A DNA stretch of 64,000 nucleotides from Streptomyces sp. CB02058 (GTDB lineage Bacteria > Actinomycetota > Actinomycetes > Streptomycetales > Streptomycetaceae), in the NCBI RefSeq assembly GCF_001905505.1, contig NZ_LIPG01000010.1, forward strand, positions 19,961-83,960, written 5' to 3'. A program made the position numbers and the translations under genes. Position 1 is the first letter of the stretch; every line of letters begins with the position of its first letter. This document shows, in pieces, positions 56,924 through 64,000 of the stretch. Below the pieces are notes generated by a model that made no database searches, was not told where the DNA came from, and saw nothing but the letters and a program-made list of their open reading frames with translations.

Positions 56924-57055
56924 TCACACGCTGATCAGACTCACGGCGTAGTCCAGGACCTCCCTGAGCACTCCCCGAACCATCACCCCGGCGATCACCC
57001 TCGCCACCCCACCCCACCACGCCCTGCTGCGCACCATCTCCATGAACGCCTTCAT
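56924..57055 (-). CDS. 43-residue amphipathic/hydrophobic peptide
   Basis: The ATG at 57055 has GAGGAG 6 bases upstream, a strong site, and the stop is followed at once by a perfect hairpin, so this short frame looks expressed. The peptide (MKAFMEMVRSRAWWGGVARVI..) has a hydrophobic stretch GGVARVIAGVMVRGVL with spaced Arg, like small membrane-active peptides. It is divergent from the HTH gene at 57219, separated by a repeat-rich region. Function is unknown. Confidence 0.5.
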   Translation of the reverse strand: MKAFMEMVRSRAWWGGVARVIAGVMVRGVLREVLDYAVSLISV

Positions 57056-57110
57056 AGCCTGCTCCTCGAATTCAGAACCGGCGCTGTGCCGGAGATACCA
57101 AGGAAGGCTG

Positions 57111-57208
57111 TTCAGGGGAATGTTCAGCGAGGACGAGTGGTGCTGAACACGAGGCCCGCGCAGACCAGGCCTGGTGAAATTACTGTTCAGCGATCGTTCA
57201 GAGTGAAC
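57111..57208. promoter_or_regulatory. TTCAG-rich operator region
   Basis: TGTTCAGCGA occurs at 57121-57130 and again at 57184-57193. The perfect palindrome GTTCAGAGTGAAC at 57196-57208 ends 10 bases before the next start codon. Further TTCAG/CTGAA copies fall at 57111 and 57143. Such clustering between a small divergent gene and an HTH gene suggests an autoregulated operator. Confidence 0.5.
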
Positions 57209-57218
57209 AGGGGACTCC

Positions 57219-58040
57219 ATGAGTGACAGGGCGGCGCGCGACCACCTGGCGCAGGAACTACGTGCCCTCCGTGCCCGGGCCAGCACTCCGTCCTACACCG
57301 TCATAGCCACCTGGGGCGGTAACCGGACACCGAAGGTGAACCTCGGCAGGTCAAAACTCAGCCAGTGGTTCAGCGGCGAGAGCGTCCCGGCCGACGTCAA
57401 CGCATTCGATGCTCTCGTGTGCTTCCTTGAACGCCGCGCTGCCCAGAAGCAGGGAACGACCCGACGGCCTACCTCGGTGATGGAAGGGCTGCGCGCTGCC
57501 GCGGATGCCGAGCGGCGCCGTGCCACGGCCAGTACCCGCATGACGCTTATGGACGGTGCCTGCACATCCGCTGGGCGGGATGCCGAACCCGGGGCACCGT
57601 TGCCCACAGGCAGTGTGGTGAGCCTGGTCGAAGCGGTAGAGGAACTGATGGCGCAGGCCGAGTTGGTATTCGAGCACAACGTGCGTGCGTTCCACGGTTT
57701 TGGAGAAGCGGTGCACCCCAGCGACCTGGACGCGTTGGCGGCGGTCGACCATGCCCTTGTTGCGGTACGCACCGCGGCACGTCCGATGCGGGTACTGATG
57801 CCGACCTATCAGCCGGTCATCGACAAGCTCCTGGAGCTGTGCACGGATGTCCGCCGCTGGTGCACGGAGGACGGCATTCCGGATGACGACGATGATATCT
57901 TCGTCAGCTTCTACCTCCAGTACGTGCCGCAGCTGAAGGAACTCCTTGAGAAGTTCGTTCTAGTTGCCGCACAAGGCCGCTCGCCACAACTGCCGACAAT
58001 GGGCGGGGCACAGGACAGCCAAGCATCAGACCGAGCCTGA
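57219..58040 (+). CDS. HTH-type regulator
   Basis: 273 residues from an ATG with AGGGGA upstream. The N-terminus (LAQELRALRARASTPSYTVIATWGG..LGRSKLSQWFSGESVP) resembles the divergent XRE-type HTH of Streptomyces regulators. The remainder is helical with an acidic tract (DDDDDIF), as in a sensor or oligomerisation domain. The GTTCA repeats upstream are its probable operator. The effector signal is unknown. Confidence 0.7.
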   Translation: MSDRAARDHLAQELRALRARASTPSYTVIATWGGNRTPKVNLGRSKLSQWFSGESVPADVNAFDALVCFLERRAAQKQGTTRRPTSVMEGLRAAADAERRRATASTRMTLMDGACTSAGRDAEPGAPLPTGSVVSLVEAVEELMAQAELVFEHNVRAFHGFGEAVHPSDLDALAAVDHALVAVRTAARPMRVLMPTYQPVIDKLLELCTDVRRWCTEDGIPDDDDDIFVSFYLQYVPQLKELLEKFVLVAAQGRSPQLPTMGGAQDSQASDRA

Positions 58041-58287
58041 CACACCAGGCGGCGACGAAACGACGGATCCCGGCGTGCTGGACATGGCGAGCACAAGCCC
58101 GTGGCCGCGAGGAGAGCCTCGCGGCCACGGCAGCGGTGAGCCGACCGAGGTCCGTGACCACGACCGGCCCACCCGGTCAACGGTTTGCGGTGAGCTGACA
58201 CTGCGGCGTGCCGGGCCTGTCGCCCGTCGGCGGGTCGGGTGCGATGCCCACACCAGAAGGGCGCGGTGACCCACCAGGCGACTGCTT

Positions 58288-59142
58288 TTACTCGGGGAGC
58301 ATGAACCGCCCGTCCTTGCCGGAGATGATCACGTCGGCCAGGCCGTTGCGATCGGCCTCGCGGCGCAGCCGCAGCGTGGCGCTCTCGTCGAGAGAACGCA
58401 GGGGGTCGACATGGAAGGGCTCCCAGAAGGCCGCAGCCATCTTCTCGTCTCGGCACGGGTACTTCTTGGATGCCCATTCCTTCGGCAGGTAGGGGTACCA
58501 GCGGAACAGGTCCTTGACGTTGCCCCTCTGCGGGCTGGCGGGCTGATGGGCGGTGGACGTAGCGGACTTGGCCTTGCGACGGGAGATTATCTTGTTCCAG
58601 GCGTTCACCCACACCACGTGTCGGTCGAGCGGAAGCTCGCAGCCGGTCAGGAACGCCTTGAGCTGTGCCAGGTCGGCCGGGAGGGCGACGCGCTTCACGA
58701 TCCGGGCGGCACTGCTGACGGGCAGCGCACGGGAATTGCCGCTGCGCCGCTGGAGCTCCCGCAGCGTGGGGGCACCGGCCTGCTCGTACAGGAGTTCCAG
58801 TGCCTTGCTGAGGTCGCCCTCGTCGCTGATGAGTTCGGGTCGCGGCGCGCACATCACCTTCATGCTGCCGCGATCCTCGATACGTGCGCACCGCCACAGC
58901 TCGACCACGGCGCGCACCGTGTCCCTGCTTCCCCCGCATGTGGTCACGACGGTCTCGACCGTGTCACGCCGGGCCACGGTCTTGCCAGAAGCGGCCCGCT
59001 TGAGCGTGGCCGCCGATACCCCCGTGCGCTCGGCGAGCTCCGCGTAGGTCAGGCCCGCCCTGTGACGGCACTGGCGCAACTCCTCGGCCAGACGGCCCCG
59101 GTGGGGAGCACTGCAGTCGACCGGATTCTCACGGCGTCCCAT
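58288..59142 (-). CDS. XRE-family regulator with unknown C-terminal domain
   Basis: 284 residues from an ATG with AGGGG upstream. The HTH at ~17-60 is LAEELRQCRHRAGLTYAELAERTGVSAATLKRAASG. The C-terminal 180 residues are unassigned; LFRWYPYLPKEWASKKYPCRDEKMAAAFWEPFH is notably aromatic. It is second in a two-gene unit, 10 bases after the membrane protein gene. Confidence 0.75.
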   Translation of the reverse strand: MGRRENPVDCSAPHRGRLAEELRQCRHRAGLTYAELAERTGVSAATLKRAASGKTVARRDTVETVVTTCGGSRDTVRAVVELWRCARIEDRGSMKVMCAPRPELISDEGDLSKALELLYEQAGAPTLRELQRRSGNSRALPVSSAARIVKRVALPADLAQLKAFLTGCELPLDRHVVWVNAWNKIISRRKAKSATSTAHQPASPQRGNVKDLFRWYPYLPKEWASKKYPCRDEKMAAAFWEPFHVDPLRSLDESATLRLRREADRNGLADVIISGKDGRFMLPE

Positions 59143-59152
59143 GGATCCACCC

Positions 59153-59449
59153 CTACTTTCCGGCAGCGGCAGCAGCCACGGCCTTCAGGCACGCTGCCCC
59201 GCGAGAGGCCAGGCGACGCAGCCCGCCGGCGGCGATGAGCACCACGAACACACCGATGCCGCCGCAGGTGCCGAGGAGGTAGAGGATGTCCGAGACGGGT
59301 GTGCCCGCGATGTGCAGGGCGCAGCCCATGAGTGGAAAGGCCAGGACCGTTCCCGCCTGCGTGGCGGTGAAGCGCCCGGCCGCGCCGACGGGCGAGGGTG
59401 GCGCGGCACTGGCGGCGGGCGGGCAGGAGTGGATGATGTGCTGGGTCAT
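59153..59449 (-). CDS. Small membrane protein
   Basis: 98 residues from the ATG at 59449, chosen for the AAGGA site 8 bases upstream; a longer frame begins at 59575. Two hydrophobic segments (TVLAFPLMGCALHIAG and ILYLLGTCGGIGVFVVLIAAGG) point to a two-pass membrane protein. It is co-transcribed with the XRE gene. Confidence 0.62.
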   Translation of the reverse strand: MTQHIIHSCPPAASAAPPSPVGAAGRFTATQAGTVLAFPLMGCALHIAGTPVSDILYLLGTCGGIGVFVVLIAAGGLRRLASRGAACLKAVAAAAAGK

Positions 59450-60049
59450 TCGGGACGTCCTTGATCTGGGCCGGTACGAGCACATGTACCGACAGGGGTC
59501 TGCTACTGGCTGCAATTCCCGTACGCACGGAAGCGATTGGCGTCGCCGCCCGTGCACTGGGGCCTGTTCCATCATCCCAGGAAGTGGCAGATCTCCGCTG
59601 CGCGACCACGGAACCTATTGTCTCGTATGTCCGTAGAGTGAAGGTTTTGATTCAAAGGCGTCCAAGGATCCGGGCGAATTTAAAATCCGCTCACGCCCGC
59701 CGTGTGCCGACAGGACCCGCTCGGGGAGTGGCGCAATGCCCCGAACAGCGCTTCTGCCGTACTCGTTGGCTCACCTGTGTCCAAGCCGCGCTTGCCGCCC
59801 TGACCTGTCTAGATGATGCTGGGGAACAGATAACCACGAGGTCGGTTCACCCGGCCCGTGAGGCGTCCTTGAACTGCTACTGGCTGCAACCGTACGGACA
59901 GGGACACTCGGCAGAAGCATGTTGGCGCATGCCCTGCCCGCGCCAGGCCGGCCAACCGTACGCGGTGGCCGGCCTCGTCGCATCCACATGTGCTGCCCGC
60001 AGAGACCTCGCCGCTTCGGGAGACAGGCCTCCCACCGCAGTCCGGGCAA
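59450..60049. other. 600-bp gene-free stretch with 16-base direct repeat
   Basis: CTGCTACTGGCTGCAA occurs at 59500-59515 and 59874-59889, each followed shortly by CCGTAC-like sequence. An open frame (59461-60066) crosses it but has no ribosome site or family. Confidence 0.5.
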
Positions 60050-61105
60050 TCAAGCCGTCGGGGTGAGGAACTGGTGGGCGCCGCGCAGCGTGGTGCGAAG
60101 TCTGCGTTGGGTTGCGCGGCTGTCGAGGCGTACGTCGAGAGGCCCTCGAAGCGCGGTGTGGGCCCGCAGGCCGGTGGGCAGTTGGGTTGCGTCGAGTCCG
60201 TCGCGCCTGGCGATGAGGGTGCCGAGTTCATGACGGCTCAGGGCCTCGCTTCCGCCGAGATGGTGCATGCCGCTCGTATCAGCCGACGCGAGTTCCAGCA
60301 GAGCCGCGGCCAGGTCGGCCACATGGACCGGACAACGGATGTCGTCGGTGAACAAGACCCCGTCGCGGGCCCCAGTGGCCAGCTCGTGCACAGCGCGCTC
60401 GTGCTCGGACTTCCCGTCGCCGATGATCAGCGACGTCCGTGCGACCACGGCCCCCGGATGTACGAGAAGGACCCCGGTCTCCGCCGCTGCCTTGGCCGCC
60501 CCGTAGGGAGTGACAGGATCAGGCAGACACGACTCGTCGTAACGGACACAGGACCCGGAGAAAACGGCGTCAGAGGACACATGAACCAGACGGCTGCCGC
60601 ACTTCGCCACAGCCATCGCCAACCGGACAGCACCCTCGGCCGTGACCGCCCAATCCGGCCCCCGCTCGATGCGTTGACCACGACTGACGGCCGCACCTCG
60701 GCCAGAACTTCGTCCACACTTCCAGGGTCCCGCAGGTCCAGAGGGTGCCACGCCACCCCTGCGATGCTCCCGGGCATTGTCGTCGGCCTGAGCCAGGAGA
60801 TTGGCGGTGACCGCCTGGAGGCGGTCTGCCAGGAACTCATACAGCAGATCCTCCTCGTCGGCCTTCTGCCAGCCGGCCGGAGGATCAAGAACGGGGAAGC
60901 GCCGTGCTTCCTGCCGCACCAGCTCGCCGGTCAGAGCCAGACACGCGGGGCCGAAGCACCCGCGTTCGTGCAGTTCGTCGAATACGGAAATAGCCGGTAC
61001 CTCCCCTTGATGGGCGAACCGTATGCCAAGGGGCCCTTCCAGCACAGGGAATTGCACATTCCAGCTCGCACCGCGATCACACCCGAGGGCTACATCCACC
61101 CCCAC
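60050..61105 (-). pseudogene. RmlD-like sugar-nucleotide reductase relic joined to an unknown segment
   Basis: The right part (61105 to ~60790; SVFDELHERGCFGP..DEEDLLYEFLADRLQAVTANLLAQADDNA) is an unknown N-terminal segment. From ~60790 another frame reads IAGVAWHPLDLRDPGSVDEVLAEVRPSVVVNASS, then the first frame resumes with DWAVTAEGAVRLAMAVAKCGSRLVHVSSDAVFSG..YGAAKAAAE, the short-chain reductase core of dTDP-4-dehydrorhamnose reductase-like proteins. The N-terminal GxxGxxG loop is missing and two frame changes are needed, so this is a fusion of two decayed genes. Confidence 0.68.
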
Positions 61106-61148
61106 ACCCCAGGGTTAAATCCAACCCGAGCCAGCCCCGCTCCGAAGG

Positions 61149-63521
61149 TCACCCCCAGCGCATTCCGAGCTCGGACAGTTCCTTGACCCGCTCGGGCGCC
61201 AGCCGCTCCCGGCGAGAGCGACTATTGGCGATGAACACCCCCAGCGCCTGCTCGTCCCCGCCGACCTTCTCGACATGCCGGTGAGGCACCTCCAGATGCC
61301 CCTCCCGTTCCCGGTACTGGCGGGCAGCAGCCAGATTGACCGCCCACACCTGCGCCCGCGTACGCCGCGGTGCCACCACGTCCCGCTCGGCCTTCAGCAG
61401 GGGGCCGAGTCCGAGGGCTTCCTTCAGCAGCCACTGCTGTGCTGCCCCGAGGGTCTCCCAATTACGCCGCTGTCCGCCGGCCCACTGCCCCAGGTCCTCT
61501 CCCTGGACCACCACCTGCCCCGATTCCTCGGGCAGCGCCTGCCCGCCCTGGACCTGCAGACGGGCTAGGTGGAAACACCGCTGCCAGGCAACCGACCAGG
61601 AAGGGCACCACGACGGGTCGATGTCCTCCAGGGCCCGGCGCCGTGCCGCACTCAGCCCACCCGCCCCCTGCCTCACGGCCGCCCGCTGGTTCTTCAGCCA
61701 CACCCCTACCGCGTACCCCTCCCACATGGCATCGGCCGGCGCCAGCAGGTGCCCGTGCTCCTGGGCCCACCCACGTGCCGCCGACAGCCCCTCAGCGAAC
61801 GCGACCTCGACATGCGACCAGATCATGCCGAGCTCCTCCAGCTGCCCCACCCGCTCCTTGCTCAGCTCCCCACGGGTATAAGCAGTGCGCTGCCGTGCGA
61901 TCCACACCCCCAGAGCGAACCCATCCGCAGTCCGGTACTCGTACGGAACCGCCAGATCACCATGGTCACTGCGATAGGCCAGCGCTGCCGCCAGGCCCCG
62001 CCTCCAGAACTGCTTCTCCGGCTGCAGAACCCGCATACTGATGAAGGCCGCGAGTTGCGCGGGATCCCGAGGCCGGGAGAACGACAACAGCTCCGCAGCC
62101 ACCTTGCCCACCTCACCCGGCCCCTCCATCAACCTGCCGCGCGACCGGCCGCCAGCCACCTGAGGAGCGGCCAGCTGCTCCACGGCCTGCGCGTCATGCG
62201 CCCGAAGAGCCATCAGTACTTTCACCAGCTCCCCGTAGGCCCGTGAGACCAGCATTTCGTCAGGCTGCTCACCCGGCCCGAGGAAGACAGGAACGACCAG
62301 GGAAGCCACCTTGCCTTCGCCCGGCTGCATCCGAAGCGCCCGCCCCACCGCCTGGACGATGTCGACCGCCGACCCCCGCACGTCCGCGAAGACGACCGCA
62401 TCGCACTCCTTGGTATCAACCCCCTCACCCAGCACCCGCACAGAAGAGAGCACCCGCACCCACGCCGCCCCCGGAACCTCCGGTTCCGACGCGAACCCCT
62501 CCAGCACCCGCCCCCTGTGCCCCGGCCGATGCTCCCCGCACAACCAGTCAGCCCACACCCCATCAGTCCCCGGGTAAAACCCCGGATCACTCTCGTGCAG
62601 CTCCTTCGCCACCCCACCCAGGCCACTGGAGAATGCCTCGGCCTCACCTGTGCGGTAATGAAACGTCAGCAACCGTTTTAGCCGCCGCTCCGCAGCAACC
62701 TTCATCACCGCCGTCTGCAAAGCCGCCAGCCGCGCCCCCCGTACCCGCGCAGTCCTGCCCCCACCCCCCGTCAAGTCGACCACAGGCAACCCAGGGTCCG
62801 CGATGTCCACGCACACCACCTGGTAACGAGCAATTAGTCCCCGCTCGATCGCCTCCGACAGCGACAGCCGATACACCACCGGCCCGAACACCGCCTCGTC
62901 GTCCATCGACGCAACCAGCTCACCCCCCTCCGGACCCTCCCGGTCCGCCACCTCCCACAACCGCGGCGTAGCCGTCATGTACAACCGACGCAGCGCCGGC
63001 ACCCGCCCATCGTCATGAACCCCCGCCCACGCCTTCCCCAACGCCCCCGATGTCCGGTGCGCCTCATCCACCACCACGAGGTCCCACGTGCCCAGCCCCG
63101 CGCGATGACTTTGTTCCAGGACCCCGAGTCCCAGCGAGGCGTAGGTGGCAAAGACCGTCACCGAATCCAGGCCCGAGACCCACCCCACCAACTCCGCCGC
63201 GTCGGTGGTGCACTGGAGAGTCTGTGAGTCCTCGTCCGACAGCGAACAGGCACCGAACATCGGGCCCCGGCGTCCCGCCTCGCGCCACACCGACACGGTC
63301 TGGGCCAACAGCCCGAGCGTGGGAACAAGAACCAGAACCCGTCTTGCACGCAGAGCTCGCGCCGCGTGGACCGAGATCAGGCTCTTCCCCGTGCCGGTCG
63401 CAGCAACAACCTGGGCTCGCACCCCACCCGGTGATCTTTCATCAGGAACGTGCCCCAAGACGCGTACCACCGCGTCAACAGCTTCGACCTGATGAGGACG
63501 AAGCTTCCAGTGAGTCACCAC
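61149..63521 (-). CDS. Telomere-proximal DEAH helicase with HA repeats (TtrA-like)
   Basis: 790 residues from a GTG at 63521 with GAGAGG 9 bases upstream. Motifs: AATGTGKS (Walker A, ~40), VVDEAHRT (motif II), TATPR (III) and QAVGRALRM (VI). The C-terminus has helicase-associated repeats (YRSDHGDLAVPYEYRTADGFALGVWIARQR; REREGHLEVPHRHVEKVGG). Streptomyces telomeres commonly carry such a helicase gene (ttrA type, linked to plasmid and chromosome transfer) as the last gene. Here it starts 480 bases from the end and reads inward. It is homologous to 15767-18076. Confidence 0.85.
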   Translation of the reverse strand: MVTHWKLRPHQVEAVDAVVRVLGHVPDERSPGGVRAQVVAATGTGKSLISVHAARALRARRVLVLVPTLGLLAQTVSVWREAGRRGPMFGACSLSDEDSQTLQCTTDAAELVGWVSGLDSVTVFATYASLGLGVLEQSHRAGLGTWDLVVVDEAHRTSGALGKAWAGVHDDGRVPALRRLYMTATPRLWEVADREGPEGGELVASMDDEAVFGPVVYRLSLSEAIERGLIARYQVVCVDIADPGLPVVDLTGGGGRTARVRGARLAALQTAVMKVAAERRLKRLLTFHYRTGEAEAFSSGLGGVAKELHESDPGFYPGTDGVWADWLCGEHRPGHRGRVLEGFASEPEVPGAAWVRVLSSVRVLGEGVDTKECDAVVFADVRGSAVDIVQAVGRALRMQPGEGKVASLVVPVFLGPGEQPDEMLVSRAYGELVKVLMALRAHDAQAVEQLAAPQVAGGRSRGRLMEGPGEVGKVAAELLSFSRPRDPAQLAAFISMRVLQPEKQFWRRGLAAALAYRSDHGDLAVPYEYRTADGFALGVWIARQRTAYTRGELSKERVGQLEELGMIWSHVEVAFAEGLSAARGWAQEHGHLLAPADAMWEGYAVGVWLKNQRAAVRQGAGGLSAARRRALEDIDPSWCPSWSVAWQRCFHLARLQVQGGQALPEESGQVVVQGEDLGQWAGGQRRNWETLGAAQQWLLKEALGLGPLLKAERDVVAPRRTRAQVWAVNLAAARQYREREGHLEVPHRHVEKVGGDEQALGVFIANSRSRRERLAPERVKELSELGMRWG

Positions 63522-63581
63522 AGTGCGTCACCTCTCACCCCCGGGGCACCCCGCAGAGGCACTACCCGCTCAGCGTAGACT

Positions 63582-63594
63582 TTATCCGGGATAA
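63582..63594. promoter_or_regulatory. Palindrome upstream of the terminal helicase
   Basis: TTATCC-G-GGATAA is a perfect 6+6 palindrome about one base, 61 bases before the helicase start and AT-rich against the surroundings. It is a candidate operator or promoter element. Confidence 0.45.
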
Positions 63595-63763
63595 GTTTTG
63601 ATTGCAGACTGCCGCGGAACCCAGACTTTCACCCACTATGACAGGGGCACCCTCCACAGCGTGCCAGCTTGGAAGAAGAGTCCCCATCCGAGTAAGGCCG
63701 AGACCGACACTCAACCTCGCGCAACCCTCGGCCTGTAGCCAGCCGCCCGCACAGCGGGCCAGT

Positions 63764-64000
63764 CTTGGAGGCGAAGCCGGAAAGTCTCAGGCAGGGAAGC
63801 GAAGCTGACCTGCCGAACCGGACTGCGAAGCAGTCCGGTTCGTTGTCAGCCGAGCGAAGCCGGCTGACAACGAACACTTCGTCAGCGACCGCAGCGAAGC
63901 GGAGGTTGCCCCTGGGAGAGCGAAGCGAACCCAGGGGCGGCGGGCGAAGCCCGGCGGTTTCGCTTGGACGCGCGCAGCGCGTTCCAACCCGCTCCGCGGG
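63764..64000. other. Linear replicon telomere
   Basis: Successive hairpins, read inward from the end: 63988-64000 (CCCGC/GCGGG, TCC loop), 63964-63987 (GCA loop, one bulge), 63938-63956 (GAA loop), 63908-63938 (GCCCCTGGG arms), 63889-63902, 63838-63875 (perfect 15-bp arms, GTTCGTTGTCAGCCG), 63816-63840 (perfect 11-bp arms, GAA loop) and 63790-63814. On the minus strand the end reads CCCGCGGAGCGGG, the first palindrome of archetypal Streptomyces telomeres, and the window stops exactly there. These palindromes fold in the 3' overhang and are bound by Tap and Tpg during end patching. Confidence 0.93.

Noticed and set aside
59461..60066. A 201-codon plus-strand open frame
   Set aside because: No ribosome site, no family resemblance, and many rare codons; it is probably a GC-bias artefact.
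1..64000. rRNA or tRNA genes
   Set aside because: I saw no ribosomal RNA sequence and no cloverleaf with GTTCGANTC-type arms; a dedicated scan could still find a tRNA, but none was evident.

Overview
The window is the last 64 kb of one end of a linear Streptomyces-type replicon. GC content and codon use are strongly actinobacterial. The final ~240 bases are packed with inverted repeats whose hairpins mostly close on GAA, GCA or TCC loops, and the last 13 bases read 5'-CCCGCGGAGCGGG on the minus strand, which is how archetypal Streptomyces telomeres begin. A tap-tpg pair, encoding the telomere-associated protein and the terminal protein, sits 13-15.5 kb from the end, and a helicase gene lies 0.5 kb from it. 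The sequence does not show whether this is a chromosome arm or a large linear plasmid.

Layout from left to right. 1-9.9 kb: a secreted FG-GAP repeat protein that runs off the window, then a 2,094-residue Rhs protein ending in an RNase Sa/T1-like toxin, followed at once by its barstar-type inhibitor. 10.2-15.6 kb: a Tn7-like transposition module (tniQ, tnsA-like, tnsB, tnsC) on the minus strand. 15.8-18.1 kb: a DEAH helicase with helicase-associated repeats. 18.5-22.2 kb: an unrecognised three-gene operon around a protein with an altered P-loop. 22.5-28.8 kb: two exported HNH (DUF1524-type) nucleases, relics of a third, of nicotinamidase and of a P-loop phosphotransferase, and a tightly coupled operon of a membrane peptide, a sigma-like regulator and an unknown protein. 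29-33 kb: an NTPase with repeats and a small partner. 33-37.3 kb: regulators, a DUF6083-like protein and a UvrD-like helicase.

37.5-47.1 kb is a defence island. An IS5-like element (18-bp inverted repeats, TAA target duplication) abuts a Septu-like pair (PtuA ATPase and PtuB HNH). An XRE/ImmA pair follows, then a CBASS system: a CD-NTase ending in RAG, an E2-E1 fusion (Cap2), and a convergent HNH-SAVED effector (Cap5). No Cap3/JAB protease gene is seen.

47.3-51.2 kb holds small ORFs, a frameshifted HTH/coiled-coil gene and tap-tpg. Immediately downstream of tpg lies the most unusual object in the window: a 4,329-bp unit with TGTGACTGAGCG ends and a perfect 5-bp duplication (CCTCA). It carries two divergent genes and two further internal copies of the ends, so each gene is bracketed by its own left-type and right-type end. 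One gene encodes an unknown 481-residue protein. The other encodes a ~790-residue zinc-ribbon/PD-(D/E)xK protein interrupted at a run of nine Gs. I recognise no such element. 55.6-64 kb contains a defective IS3 element, small regulators, a sugar-nucleotide reductase relic, the terminal helicase and the telomere.

Taken together this is a typical recombinogenic end: replication and telomere functions surrounded by defence and conflict genes, mobile elements and decaying gene fragments.
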